Positions 10,273 through 20,035 of a stretch of 64,000 nt of DNA are shown piece after piece (positions within the stretch are counted from its first letter, which is position 1; each line of letters opens with the position of its first letter). A program made the translations under genes and the position numbers. The notes under the pieces were generated by a model. It saw only the letters and a list, made by a program, of their open reading frames with translations. It had not been told where the DNA came from and ran no database searches. Origin of the DNA: Clostridiales bacterium UBA4039 (lineage in GTDB: Bacteria; Bacillota; Clostridia; Lachnospirales; Vallitaleaceae); assembly GCA_002382805.1 (NCBI GenBank), contig DGAD01000021.1, positions 1 to 64,000 of the forward strand. The letters run 5' to 3'.

Positions 10273-11661
10273 TTAAACCTCTTTCGACGCTACATATTTT
10301 ACATTGCAAACTGATTTTTTATAATCAAATGGTTTAAGTTGCTTGTTGATAATATATAAAACTGGAAATGTAGTTAAACCTTTTTGAAAAGCAGTTGCTA
10401 AATCTCCACCAATAGCAAACCCGAAATAAAAGAATAGAATTGCTACGTAATATGTGTTGCTAAATTTTACGTGATCTTTAATTTTCAAATAAAATCTATC
10501 AATTTTCTTTCCAATAACACCAATCAAAACAGCATATATAGAGACCCATAATAAACCACCACTATAATAAGCCGCTGCGATTATTCCAGAAGGAACTTGT
10601 ATTAGATTTGGAACTCCTGACAAATACATCGAATTATAATAAGTTATGGTAGGTGGTTTAGTAATACCTAGTAATTTAGATGGTACAATCGAAATTATTG
10701 AATAAATTATTTCCATGAAAAGATTAGGAGCATGTGTGCCATCGTTGACTACTCTTAAAGAAGTTTCTAAAGAGACTTGATAATGTTCAAATGAGTCAAG
10801 TAAACTACTAAATGTATTTCCTATTGAAGTTATATTGTATTTTGATGACTGCGTAACCTCGGAAATAAACCTACTCCAAACATATACTAATCCATTTGAA
10901 GACAAATACTGACTTGAAATAATCAAGGGTCTATAAAGCACAATAAAAAACACAAAACCAAAAATCAAAAGTATGATATACTTAATTTTAATTCTTTTTC
11001 TGATTTTGAGAGCTTTCCCCATAACAAGAATTATAAACATCTGTAACATTAAACCTCTACCGCCGGTGCTAATTGCAATCAAAAATGCAACTACATAGTT
11101 TACCAATACAATTTTATGAGCTTTTGTACTCCTTAAATAATCAGCAGTAATAAATAAAGCAAAAGGAGCCACTCTATATAATTTATTTAAAAAATCAAAC
11201 TGACCTGTTTTAGTTGAAACAAAACCTGCTCTTATATCTGATATACTTTTAAAAACATTCATTACACCTCCAAACAATGAGGCATATAAAACAAATGTTA
11301 AAATAGAAAAAGTGGTAATGTATATCGATAGTTTGATTATCTTTTTCTGCTCATTCGGAATATACTTTTGAATTATCCCATTATCTACTTTTAATATGTT
11401 GCTAAATTTAAAAAAAAAGTAAAATGTTAATACACAAACAAAACCCAAGATAGTAGGTTCAGCATTGGTTCCATAAAAGTGTTCGTATCTACTAATAAAA
11501 TTACCACTATTGCTGTAAATATGCCTTAAATTAGGCAATACATAGTAAACAAACAAACCGGATTCAATGATAATACTTGAGCTGATGATTCTTTTTTTAA
11601 ATGTAATTATTATACTAACCGCTAATGCTATTCCTAATAATATATATAGAATCCCTAACAT
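10273..11661 (-). CDS. wzy: oligosaccharide repeat-unit polymerase, Wzy-like
   Basis: A 462-residue integral membrane protein with about 11-12 hydrophobic segments and a large loop around residues 240-350. This topology, its place beside wzx and glycosyltransferases, and STGGRGLMLQMF near residue 200 fit the O-antigen polymerase group. It would join flipped repeat units outside the membrane. Wzy proteins are poorly conserved, so the call leans on topology and context. It begins 4 bp after the preceding glycosyltransferase stop, with AAAGGA before the ATG. Confidence 0.75.
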   Translation of the reverse strand: MLGILYILLGIALAVSIIITFKKRIISSSIIIESGLFVYYVLPNLRHIYSNSGNFISRYEHFYGTNAEPTILGFVCVLTFYFFFKFSNILKVDNGIIQKYIPNEQKKIIKLSIYITTFSILTFVLYASLFGGVMNVFKSISDIRAGFVSTKTGQFDFLNKLYRVAPFALFITADYLRSTKAHKIVLVNYVVAFLIAISTGGRGLMLQMFIILVMGKALKIRKRIKIKYIILLIFGFVFFIVLYRPLIISSQYLSSNGLVYVWSRFISEVTQSSKYNITSIGNTFSSLLDSFEHYQVSLETSLRVVNDGTHAPNLFMEIIYSIISIVPSKLLGITKPPTITYYNSMYLSGVPNLIQVPSGIIAAAYYSGGLLWVSIYAVLIGVIGKKIDRFYLKIKDHVKFSNTYYVAILFFYFGFAIGGDLATAFQKGLTTFPVLYIINKQLKPFDYKKSVCNVKYVASKEV

Positions 11662-11665
11662 ATTT

Positions 11666-12832
11666 TCAGTCCTTTAATCGTTCATTAATTAAATTTGCAA
11701 TTCTTTCGGCCCAATTAAAAACTAGTTCATTTCTTCTTTTAAATTGTTTGGTTTTGAGGTTTTCTAAGAAATTAACATCTTTCGAACTTAATAACTTATT
11801 TGACAGGCTTTCAATATTAGGATCAAAAATTGCTATGTCATCTTTTAGGATCTCTGGAATTCCACCAACATTAGAAGCAATTACTGGCACATTGTTATAA
11901 ATACTTTCCATTACAGTATTTGGAAATGAATCAGCTAGTGATGGAACTACTACTAAGTCACATGCTTTTAATATTTTGATGGGATTTACTAAATAACCTA
12001 AAAAATGATAATTTTTATAATTGGAATATTTCAATCTAACTTTATCAAGATTTTTACCAGTACCAACAAAAAAAACATCACTATCCTCGTTATTACTCGC
12101 AATAAATTCCAGCGATTCTAATAGTAATTTATATCCCTTTCTTTCACTTTCAAAGTTTCCTATATAGCATATTTTAAATGAATTATTATACTTAAATATG
12201 CTACTATCCGCTTCATCCTTAGAATTTCTAACAATCCAACTTGGGTTAACGTTGTTAATTTGAACTAAAATTTTATTTTTAAAATAGTTGCGATACACTT
12301 TATGTCTACTTAAAAGCTGATCTTTATCATAATTGCATTGTACTATTGTTATTTTTGATTTCATCAAACTAATTACTTCTGCAAATTTATAAAACCCAAT
12401 TGTCAATTTTTTTTTCAAATAATTAACATTATCACTATTCATTTCAATAGTTTTATATGCAATCAAATCTTTTCTAATTAGCATAATAATATTCTTATAA
12501 TTTAGTATGGATAACCAAAATACTGTAGTAGCTTCAAATGCAATAATATAATCAAAATTATCTTTGATACTTAATAGTAATTCTCTGTTACCCTTATACA
12601 TAAAATATGTTGGTGGCATTATTCCACCTATATTTTTACATGGATCTAATTTTATATGGTTAAGACTTCTAGGCAAGTCATTAAAAGAATCCGTAGAACA
12701 TAACGTTAAATCATAATCAGAATCATCGTTGTAATAATTTGTAAGCTCGCAAAACCTTTTAGTGCCTCCAGTTTGCGGACCACTAAAAGGAGCCCCAAAA
12801 GAAATTAACATTATTTTTTTAATAGTTTTCAT
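11666..12832 (-). CDS. GT4-family glycosyltransferase
   Basis: A 388-residue GT-B glycosyltransferase. The N-terminus has FSGPQTGGTKRFCEL, the glycine-rich acceptor-side loop. The C-terminal half has FKICYIGNFESERKG, VFFVGTGKN, and the donor-site stretch SFPNTVMESIYNNVPVIAS followed by NVGGIPEIL. It probably adds one residue of the repeat unit. The ATG has GGAGGT 9 bases upstream. It is very AT-rich and translationally close to wzy (4-bp gap). Sugar specificity cannot be inferred. Confidence 0.82.
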   Translation of the reverse strand: MKTIKKIMLISFGAPFSGPQTGGTKRFCELTNYYNDDSDYDLTLCSTDSFNDLPRSLNHIKLDPCKNIGGIMPPTYFMYKGNRELLLSIKDNFDYIIAFEATTVFWLSILNYKNIIMLIRKDLIAYKTIEMNSDNVNYLKKKLTIGFYKFAEVISLMKSKITIVQCNYDKDQLLSRHKVYRNYFKNKILVQINNVNPSWIVRNSKDEADSSIFKYNNSFKICYIGNFESERKGYKLLLESLEFIASNNEDSDVFFVGTGKNLDKVRLKYSNYKNYHFLGYLVNPIKILKACDLVVVPSLADSFPNTVMESIYNNVPVIASNVGGIPEILKDDIAIFDPNIESLSNKLLSSKDVNFLENLKTKQFKRRNELVFNWAERIANLINERLKD

Positions 12833-12969
12833 TTAATGTTCACCTCCAGAATAGACCATTTAAAGTTTAATATTCTAACTATTCAGATCTTTAAACAGAA
12901 TTCATCAATAGTTCTTTCCCGTTAATTGATATATATTATACATTAAGGATTAAAAATCTTTAGCTATAC

Positions 12970-13530
12970 TTACTTCTCTCTTAGTTCTTCATTATCAAGT
13001 GTGTATGCTCTCTCACACTCAGTACACTTCAAATTGTCTTTTAAAGGTACTCCACATTCACAAACCCATCCTATTTGTTTTGCAGGAACACCTGCCATTA
13101 GTGCATAGGCTGGAACATCTTTTGTCACTACTGCTCCAGAAGCAATCATAGCCCATTCGCCAATAGTATTTCCGCATACAATCGTTGCATTTGCACCAAT
13201 CGACGCTCCATACTTTACTAAAGTCCTCTTATAACCAGTTGGGCCTTTGGGATATTTGCTTCTTGGCGTTAAATCATTTGTAAACACCATAGAAGGACCA
13301 CAAAAAACATAATCCTCAAGTTCAACCCCCTCATAAACGGATACATTATTTTGGATCTTAACACCATTACCAATTTTTACGTTATTCGATACATTTACGT
13401 TTTGACCCAAAGAACACTTCTCACCAATCTGAGCACCTTTGTGGACATGACAGAAATGCCATATTTTTGTACCCTCACCTATTGATACATTCTCATCTAT
13501 ATAACTGCTTTCATGGACGAAGTAGCTCAT
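12970..13530 (-). CDS. wbpD: UDP-amino-sugar N-acetyltransferase, WbpD-like
   Basis: Left-handed beta-helix acetyltransferase, 186 residues. Hexapeptide repeats run from about residue 10 to 150 ([20 protein letters not shown] onward). It resembles WbpD/WlbB, which acetylate the 3-amino group of UDP-2-acetamido-3-amino-glucuronate using acetyl-CoA. The tail (about 157-178) holds four cysteines as CEC and CTEC, a probable zinc ribbon. The start overlaps the WbpB-like stop by 4 bases (ATGA), so the two steps are likely co-translated. Confidence 0.88.
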   Translation of the reverse strand: MSYFVHESSYIDENVSIGEGTKIWHFCHVHKGAQIGEKCSLGQNVNVSNNVKIGNGVKIQNNVSVYEGVELEDYVFCGPSMVFTNDLTPRSKYPKGPTGYKRTLVKYGASIGANATIVCGNTIGEWAMIASGAVVTKDVPAYALMAGVPAKQIGWVCECGVPLKDNLKCTECERAYTLDNEELREK

Positions 13531-14609
13531 CTGTCGAACCTTCCTTTAAAATCTAATGTACTGCACTTATCAAGTGGAAGTTTGACACTCTTTCCTTCAG
13601 CTGCTGACTTGTAAATAGCAAGGACTAACTCAAGAGCATTTCTTCCATCAACTGCTGTTACATATGGCTGCCTATCATTCTTAATTGCATCAATCACATC
13701 TGCATAGAGTGGATTGTGACCAAATCCATATACATTTGGTGGGTTCTCATGATATTTCTCTTTTACTTCTTCTGGATTATCTAACTTATCAGCAAATTGC
13801 CATTCTTCAATCAGGTTTACTGACTTTCCGCCTGCTTTAACAGTCCCCTTTTCTCCAAAGATGTATAACGTCTCTTCAAGATTTTTTGGATAAATATTTG
13901 TGGTACCCTCAATTATTCCATAGCTTCCATTAGCAAACTTTACTAGTGACATGCCCAAATCTTCTGCATCAATAAATCCGTGGATCAAATTATCTGTCAT
14001 ACCTACAACTTCAGTGATTTCGTCACCCATCATCCATCTCAAGAGATCTATATTATGGATACACTGATTCATAAGAGCACCACCATCTTGTTCCCAGGTG
14101 CCTCGCCAAGGTGCTTGAGTATAATACTCTTCTCCTCTATTCCATCTAATGTGAGCAGTACCATGCATCATTCTACCAAATCTATCAGCTTCCACAGCGT
14201 CTCTAATCTTTTGTACAGATTTGTTGAATCTATTCTGGTGACAAGCACTAACCTTAATGTTCTTTTCATTGGCTTTCTCTATTATTAAATCTGCCTCTTC
14301 CAAAGAAAGAGCTATCGGCTTTTCGATGATAAGATTTGCTCCAGCATCTATACAATCTAATGCTATCTGGCCATGCTTACCACTTTCCGTACAAATTGCT
14401 ACAAGTTCAGGTTTTTCATTTTGAAGCATTCCTTTATAATCAACATATTTCTTTGTTTCATTCGGTAGGTTGAAATTTTGAATAGTAGCATTCATTTTTG
14501 ATTCTTCTATATCACATAAAGCTACAATGTCCAAGTTGTTTTCAATTGCAGCTGCTATATGATTTGGTGAAATTCTTCCACATCCGATAATCGCATATTT
14601 CAAACTCAA
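13527..14609 (-). CDS. wbpB: UDP-N-acetylglucosaminuronate 3-dehydrogenase (WbpB/WlbA-like)
   Basis: Gfo/Idh/MocA-family oxidoreductase, 360 residues. The Rossmann motif GCGRISPNH is near residues 9-17, EKPIAL is near 95, and the active-site segment [18 protein letters not shown] is near 175-190; the last is characteristic of the WlbA/WbpB subgroup. It would oxidise C3 of UDP-GlcNAcA to the ketone for transamination. The start codon is TTG (14607-14609) with AGGGGG 7 bases upstream. It sits between the WbpA- and WbpD-like genes in pathway order. Confidence 0.9.
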   Translation of the reverse strand: MSLKYAIIGCGRISPNHIAAAIENNLDIVALCDIEESKMNATIQNFNLPNETKKYVDYKGMLQNEKPELVAICTESGKHGQIALDCIDAGANLIIEKPIALSLEEADLIIEKANEKNIKVSACHQNRFNKSVQKIRDAVEADRFGRMMHGTAHIRWNRGEEYYTQAPWRGTWEQDGGALMNQCIHNIDLLRWMMGDEITEVVGMTDNLIHGFIDAEDLGMSLVKFANGSYGIIEGTTNIYPKNLEETLYIFGEKGTVKAGGKSVNLIEEWQFADKLDNPEEVKEKYHENPPNVYGFGHNPLYADVIDAIKNDRQPYVTAVDGRNALELVLAIYKSAAEGKSVKLPLDKCSTLDFKGRFDR

Positions 14610-14621
14610 AGTAAATCCCCC

Positions 14622-15929
14622 TTAAAGTAACTCGATATTTTCACGTGATTCTACTTGCTTCATTGCATTCTTTGTATCAAAGATCGCCTTAGCATATTTC
14701 TGAACAAAATTATAATCAACATTTGTGTGAGCAGTAGTTACAATTACAAGGTCAGCACTTTCAATGAGTTCTGCAGTAAGTTCAGGTTCACTCTTCTTAA
14801 CTACACCATACTCACGATATTCAGAAACAAATGGATCATAATAAACAACTTCTGCACCTTCTTTTTCAAGTTCTTCTATTACTCGAATAGCAGGGCTTTC
14901 TCTGTAATCATCAATATCTTGCTTATAAGCAACACCAAGAATTAAGATCTTAGCACCATTCATAGCTTTCTTAAATCTATTAAGAATCTTGCTTGATCTC
15001 TCAGCGCAGTATTCAGGCATCCTATCGTTTACCATCATTGAAGACTCAATCATAGATGTATGGAATCCATATTCTCTCGCCTTCCATGACAAGTAATAAG
15101 GATCTAACGGAATACAATGGCCACCAAGACCAGGTCCTGGATAGAATGCTTGGAACCCATAGGGTTTTGATTTAGCTGCATCTACAACTTCCCAGAAGTT
15201 GATGCCCATTTTGTTACTCAAAATAGCCAACTCATTAACAAGTCCAATATTTACATTTCTATATGTGTTTTCCAGGATTTTTTCCATCTCAGCAACTGCA
15301 GGCGATGATACTCTATGAATGGGCGCTTCAAGGATTGCCTCATACATTGCTGCAGCTACATCTGTACATTCAGGTGTTATTCCACCAACTACTTTAGGAG
15401 TATTTTTCGTTTTATATATAAGATTACCTGGATCTACCCTTTCAGGTGAAAAAGCAAGATGAAAGTCTACTCCACATTTCAATCCAGATTTCTCAAGGAT
15501 AGGTTTCAACAGTTCTTCTGTTGTTCCTGGATACGTAGTTGATTCAAGAACAATTAACATATCCTTATGCATATATGGCACAATACTCTCAGCTGATGCT
15601 TTAACATAGCTGATATCCGGTTGTTGATATGCATCAAGTGGCGTAGGCACTGCAATACAAACACAATCAGCTGATGCTACCTGAGCAAAATCCGTTGTAG
15701 CAGATAATAATCCTGACTTAACTATTTCTTCAAGATCTTCATTAACAACATCACCAATATAATTCTTACCTGCATTTACCATTTCAACTTTAGATTCTTG
15801 AACGTCAAATCCTATAGTCTTAAATCCCGCTTTAGCTTTTTCTACCGCTAAAGGAAGTCCTACATAGCCTAATCCTACTACACCAAGAGTTGCCGTCTTG
15901 TCCATTAACTTCTTTTTGATATTATTCAT
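14622..15929 (-). CDS. wbpA: UDP-N-acetylglucosamine 6-dehydrogenase (WbpA-like)
   Basis: NAD-dependent nucleotide-sugar dehydrogenase, 435 residues. The Rossmann motif GLGYVGLPLA is near residues 16-25, the central segment FSPERVDPG near 165, and the catalytic Cys is in GPGLGGHCIPLDPYYL near 260. The sequence is of the WbpA/WecC type rather than the Ugd type, so the likely reaction is UDP-GlcNAc to UDP-GlcNAcA. The ATG at 15929 is preferred over that at 15944 because GGAGGG lies 7 bases before it, inside the last codons of the 2-epimerase gene; the two genes overlap by 8 bases. Confidence 0.9.
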   Translation of the reverse strand: MNNIKKKLMDKTATLGVVGLGYVGLPLAVEKAKAGFKTIGFDVQESKVEMVNAGKNYIGDVVNEDLEEIVKSGLLSATTDFAQVASADCVCIAVPTPLDAYQQPDISYVKASAESIVPYMHKDMLIVLESTTYPGTTEELLKPILEKSGLKCGVDFHLAFSPERVDPGNLIYKTKNTPKVVGGITPECTDVAAAMYEAILEAPIHRVSSPAVAEMEKILENTYRNVNIGLVNELAILSNKMGINFWEVVDAAKSKPYGFQAFYPGPGLGGHCIPLDPYYLSWKAREYGFHTSMIESSMMVNDRMPEYCAERSSKILNRFKKAMNGAKILILGVAYKQDIDDYRESPAIRVIEELEKEGAEVVYYDPFVSEYREYGVVKKSEPELTAELIESADLVIVTTAHTNVDYNFVQKYAKAIFDTKNAMKQVESRENIELL

Positions 15930-17028
15930 TGATTTTCCCTCCATTGACTATCGCCTCACATATTTTTAATGCAGCATTCCCTTCTCCGAAAGACATAGGC
16001 TGTGGATGCTGTAAACATGCTAATTCACGCTGCACCTTAGTTTTAATCTCTTCAGCATTAATCTGACTTAAGACATTCCATGAATTTTCTAATGTTTCAA
16101 CCCATTCAGTTTGATCCCTAAGTGTTGTGCATGGAGTCTTAAGAAAATATGCTTCTTTCTGTAAACCTCCCGAATCCGTTACTACCATATAAGCATTAGA
16201 CGTTAAATATAGCATTAGTAGGTAACCAACTGGATTGATGATTATAATATTCTTCATACCAACTTCTAAATTCTCTATTAATTTTTTAGTTCTAGGATGA
16301 AGTGGTAATAACACCGGCTTGTCCAACTCACTAAATGCTTTGAAAATATTCGAGAGTTTTTCTGGATTGTCAGTATTTTCAGCTCTATGAATGGTTGCTA
16401 AGTAAAATCCATTTTCACTAATTTTGCTTATTTCACCATTTTCTCTTACTATTTCATCGAACCAAAATCCATTAGAATATTTTTCATTCGCTATACCAAT
16501 ATTTCTAAGTGCAGTATCATACATAATATCCCCGGTATTTGCTACTCCAGCTGTAATACCTTCTTTTTTAAGATTATCTACTGCAGTTTGTGTAGGACAC
16601 AACAACATATCCGAAATATGATCTGTCAAAGTTCTATTTTGCTCTTCTGGCATTAATTTGTTATAACTACGAAGACCTGCTTCTACATGAAAAACTGGGA
16701 TGTGAAGCTTGCTTGCGGCTAAAGCACCTGCAAGTGTTGAATTAGTATCACCATAAACTAGAAGCCCATCTGGCTTTTCTTTAAGTAATATTTCTTCTAT
16801 TCCTTCTAGCATACTGGCAGTTTGTTTACCGTGACTTCCAGATCCAACTCCTAGGTTGTAATCTGGTTTAGGAATTCCTAATTCATCAAAGAATATATCT
16901 GACATATTTACATCATAATGTTGTCCTGTGTGAACAAGAATCTCTTCGTTATTTTTCCTGAATTCTTCTGAAAATGGTGCTGCTTTGATGAATTGTGGTC
17001 TAGCACCAATAATAGTTAATAATTTCAA
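15922..17028 (-). CDS. wbpI: non-hydrolysing UDP-sugar 2-epimerase (WecB/WbpI type)
   Basis: Epimerase of the UDP-GlcNAc 2-epimerase family, 368 residues. IGARPQFIKAAP (residues 7-18), HTGQHYD (33-39), the GDTNSTLAG segment near 93, HVEAGLRS near 114 and the DSGGLQKEA segment near 283 are intact. In this operon, beside WbpA, B, D and E homologues, the most likely substrate is UDP-2,3-diacetamido-glucuronate, giving UDP-ManNAc3NAcA. Plain UDP-GlcNAc to UDP-ManNAc (WecB) is the alternative. Its 3' end overlaps the next gene and its start overlaps the upstream glycosyltransferase by 4 bases. Confidence 0.87.
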   Translation of the reverse strand: MKLLTIIGARPQFIKAAPFSEEFRKNNEEILVHTGQHYDVNMSDIFFDELGIPKPDYNLGVGSGSHGKQTASMLEGIEEILLKEKPDGLLVYGDTNSTLAGALAASKLHIPVFHVEAGLRSYNKLMPEEQNRTLTDHISDMLLCPTQTAVDNLKKEGITAGVANTGDIMYDTALRNIGIANEKYSNGFWFDEIVRENGEISKISENGFYLATIHRAENTDNPEKLSNIFKAFSELDKPVLLPLHPRTKKLIENLEVGMKNIIIINPVGYLLMLYLTSNAYMVVTDSGGLQKEAYFLKTPCTTLRDQTEWVETLENSWNVLSQINAEEIKTKVQRELACLQHPQPMSFGEGNAALKICEAIVNGGKINE

Positions 17029-18308
17029 ATATTATTACCTCCATTTATTACATCTTCTAAATTATTTGCTAAGTTCTCAAAATCAAATTTTTTTGCTGCT
17101 ATTAATGAGTTGTCACATAATTTCTTATATTCAAGAGATGTCATATCACGTACTTCAAGAATTGCCATTGCAATATCTTTTGGATTAGTACTATCAATGA
17201 CCACACCACATTTATACTTTTCAATTAAATCATATCCAAATTTACAATCAGACAAAGTCGGTTTTCCACTAGCAAAGTATTCAAACATTTTATTCAAACT
17301 AGCTCCATACTTTTTAATTTTGTTTTGTTCAAAATGAATTATGTTTAAATCAGACTTGCTTAATATATAGGGAATATACTTTTTATCAACAAATCCTTTA
17401 AAGACGACGTTATTTATTCCGTTTTCTTTACAATATTCTTCTAGTGAAGCCTTATCACTACCCTCGCCATATATAAGAAATTTTATATTCTCAACACCAA
17501 GCTTTTTAATTTCAAACGCAGCATCCACTATGCTTTTTACATTATTAACTAAGCGAATCGATCCAGCATAAATCACTTTAAAAGTATTATTATCTAAATC
17601 TTCATCTTCAAATTGAAAATTCACCTTATTGTATTTAAAAACCTTCAAATCAACTCCGTTGTTTATATGATGAACTTTATTCATATCAATTGGTCCACCT
17701 TGTTCTGCATCCCAACCCTGTTCGATTATGTAGTCTCTCCCACCTTCCATAGTGAAAATAAGCTTGTCTGCATTTTTATAAATCCATTTTTCACCCGCAT
17801 AAAGTATATGAAGTAATGGATTCTTATTACTTATAAGTCCATACGCAACAAAACTCTCAGGCCATAAATCCCTTATTTCAATAATTGATTGACACCCATA
17901 TTTTCTTCCTTGTTTAATAGCTGCAACAGCTGCCAGAGGATGAGCAGATGATCCAATTATTACATCCGGTTTTCCGTTGTTCTTAAAATATAAACTTGAG
18001 ACTTTATTCACATTACAGTAATAACTTAATATATTAAGCACCCTTCGTATTTTACTCTTTTTATATTCTGCCGTACGTATAAAAACAAACCTCACAGTAT
18101 CAAAAATTAATTCTTTGAAAAGCGATTTATCAGAGATAATGTTTTCATTACTATAATGAAGATAAGCAGAAGAGAAAATTTCACACCTATAACCTCTATG
18201 TATAAGTTGTTTTGAGAAATTGTATGCTCGAGTTAATCCGCTCATATTAGGTGGCGTGGCATAATGATGAAATATCCAAATTTTTTTGTTTTTTATATTT
18301 TCATTCAT
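17025..18308 (-). CDS. GT4-family glycosyltransferase (WbuB-like)
   Basis: A 427-residue GT-B glycosyltransferase resembling those annotated WbuB, which use N-acetylated amino-sugar donors. Features include FHHYATPPNMSGLTRAYNF near the N-terminus, EIRDLWPES near 140, the donor-half start FKVIYAGSIRLVNNV, FLIYGEGSDKASLEEY near 270, and KKYGASLNKMFEYFASGKP near 335-353. It follows the reductase gene by 5 bp and overlaps the 2-epimerase by 4. It may add the first or second sugar after initiation; this is inferred from its place next to the initiating genes. Confidence 0.82.
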   Translation of the reverse strand: MNENIKNKKIWIFHHYATPPNMSGLTRAYNFSKQLIHRGYRCEIFSSAYLHYSNENIISDKSLFKELIFDTVRFVFIRTAEYKKSKIRRVLNILSYYCNVNKVSSLYFKNNGKPDVIIGSSAHPLAAVAAIKQGRKYGCQSIIEIRDLWPESFVAYGLISNKNPLLHILYAGEKWIYKNADKLIFTMEGGRDYIIEQGWDAEQGGPIDMNKVHHINNGVDLKVFKYNKVNFQFEDEDLDNNTFKVIYAGSIRLVNNVKSIVDAAFEIKKLGVENIKFLIYGEGSDKASLEEYCKENGINNVVFKGFVDKKYIPYILSKSDLNIIHFEQNKIKKYGASLNKMFEYFASGKPTLSDCKFGYDLIEKYKCGVVIDSTNPKDIAMAILEVRDMTSLEYKKLCDNSLIAAKKFDFENLANNLEDVINGGNNI

Positions 18309-18313
18309 AACAA

Positions 18314-19162
18314 CTATATCTCCATTTTAGTCTTTTTAATCGTTTCTCTAAACTCACATATTCTATAATCACTTTCATATTCAGACATACTTATGTCATA
18401 CACCAAGTCACCAAATACCTTATTCACCGTACTTACATTCAGTAATCTCAATAAGGAATTAAATAACTTCGTCATTTTCACCTGTTTACCATGAGCCTCA
18501 GCAATCAACCTAACCATTTCGCTGGTATTCACATACTTAGCATTCTGCGGAAAGAACAATCCTCCACTTCTTTTATCAATAAGCTGCTTTACGAACTCTG
18601 TTAAGTTATCTATGTAGATCATGCTTCGCTTATTGTCTACCTTTGGAAAGATCGGCGTCTTGAGAGCTAGTCCTACTAACCTCGGATAGTTGCCTCTGCA
18701 GCCTTTGCCATAGACCATAGGCGGTCTTAGTGTTGATACGGTGAATGAGTTATCTTGAAGTTTATTTATAAACTCTTCCGCTTCAACCTTTGACTTACCA
18801 TAAGCACTATTAGGTTTAAGAGGAGTATTCTTATCAATGACACCATTCTCGATACCATATACACTCATTGAACTCAGAAAAATAAACTGCTCTACTCCAT
18901 CTTCTTTAGCCTTTTGAGCAGTTTCATAAGCCAAGTCCCTGTTTACTTTATAATAAAGATCCTGGTTACCATTTGTTTCCTTGATATGAGCAATCCCAGC
19001 AACATGAAACACGACATCATATGAACCAAAGTCCTTATTTTTCCATGACCCATCTTTCATATCAACCGTATCTACTTTATATTTATCAGGTTCTCTCATG
19101 AGCCAATTCTCTAGAGATGTACCTATGTAACTGTTTTTCCCGGTAATTAAAATATTTTTCAT
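18314..19162 (-). CDS. NAD-dependent epimerase/reductase (SDR), WbpK/WbpV-like
   Basis: Extended SDR protein of 282 residues. The cofactor motif ITGKNSYIG is at residues 5-13, HVAGIAH is near 75, and the catalytic YGKSK is near 137. It resembles the reductases that act after a WbpM/CapD-type 4,6-dehydratase to make UDP-FucNAc or UDP-QuiNAc. A CapD-type enzyme is encoded at 22714-24567 and the initiating transferase is directly upstream, so this may form the first sugar of the repeat unit. Start: GAGGTGACGAA precedes the ATG. Confidence 0.8.
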   Translation of the reverse strand: MKNILITGKNSYIGTSLENWLMREPDKYKVDTVDMKDGSWKNKDFGSYDVVFHVAGIAHIKETNGNQDLYYKVNRDLAYETAQKAKEDGVEQFIFLSSMSVYGIENGVIDKNTPLKPNSAYGKSKVEAEEFINKLQDNSFTVSTLRPPMVYGKGCRGNYPRLVGLALKTPIFPKVDNKRSMIYIDNLTEFVKQLIDKRSGGLFFPQNAKYVNTSEMVRLIAEAHGKQVKMTKLFNSLLRLLNVSTVNKVFGDLVYDISMSEYESDYRICEFRETIKKTKMEI

Positions 19163-19198
19163 TTCGTCACCTCAATCAAGTGGGATGTATCAAGCACT

Positions 19199-19837
19199 TC
19201 AGATTTTTGATTTTTCAGTCTTGTAACTTGAATCTTGTCCTGCCTTAACCCCAGTCCCACCTTCAACAATACCATCACTTCTAAGAACACTAAATATCGT
19301 CCCAAAAAAGCACCTGACGTCCATCATTAATCCAATCTTCTCAGCGTACTCTCCATCAAGTCTCGCCTTCACATCAATCTCAAGTTCATCTCTACCATTT
19401 ATCTGCGCCCAGCCCGTGAGGCCAACCGGTACGTCATTCGCACCGTACTTGTCTCTCTCTTCGATCAAATCATATTGATTCCAGAGAGCAGGCCTAGGAC
19501 CGATGATACTCATTTCACCTTTAAAAATATTGATAATCTGTGGTAGCTCATCAAGAGATGTTTTACGTAGGAACTTACCTACCTTCGTAATCCACTGCTC
19601 CGGATTTTCTAGCAGGTGTGTTGGTGTGTCCTTCGGTGTATCAATACGCATAGTTCTAAACTTCAATATATGAAAATGACTCTTATGGATTCCTACTCTC
19701 TTCTGTTTAAAGAGAACAGGCCCAGGGGATTCAAGCTTGATTGTTATAATGAGTATAAAAAAAACAGGAGCTAAAATGATAAGTCCTAATGATGAAAGTA
19801 TGATATCTATTAATCTTTTGATTTTTAAGTAAACCAT
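19199..19837 (-). CDS. undecaprenyl-phosphate sugar phosphotransferase (initiating)
   Basis: Small monotopic phosphoglycosyltransferase, 212 residues. One membrane segment (about residues 10-35, ILSSLGLIILAPVFFILI) is followed by the cytosolic catalytic domain with FKQKRVG, KFRTM, the TSLDELPQ acidic pair, GPRPAL and the ARLDGEYAEK segment near the C-terminus. It transfers a sugar-1-phosphate to undecaprenyl phosphate to start the repeat unit. ATG 19837 is chosen for the AGGAGG 7 bases upstream; a longer frame to 19888 lacks one. First gene of the lower polysaccharide operon. Confidence 0.92.
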   Translation of the reverse strand: MVYLKIKRLIDIILSSLGLIILAPVFFILIITIKLESPGPVLFKQKRVGIHKSHFHILKFRTMRIDTPKDTPTHLLENPEQWITKVGKFLRKTSLDELPQIINIFKGEMSIIGPRPALWNQYDLIEERDKYGANDVPVGLTGWAQINGRDELEIDVKARLDGEYAEKIGLMMDVRCFFGTIFSVLRSDGIVEGGTGVKAGQDSSYKTEKSKI

Positions 19838-19906
19838 GTTAGTTCCTCCTGCTCTATGTAAATGTATAATTGAGGGTGTGTAGAACACCTTGATTTCTTA
19901 GTCTAT

Positions 19907-19939
19907 ATATAGTGTTTTGTATTTGATTTCACACTATAT
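19907..19939. promoter_or_regulatory. 9-bp inverted repeat in polysaccharide operon leader
   Basis: ATATAGTGT at 19907-19915 and ACACTATAT at 19931-19939 are exact reverse complements separated by 15 bp. They lie 70-100 bp upstream of the first gene of the lower operon. This may be an operator or a leader stem. A clear sigma-A promoter is not evident here. Confidence 0.4.
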
Positions 19940-20035
19940 CTTGCATGAATCTAGCGTTTGATTGGATGTTTAGACGTGTAATGCCTCTGTAACATTAGTA
20001 TTTTTTGTAGTTGTGTTGAAACCCTTGATATCAAA

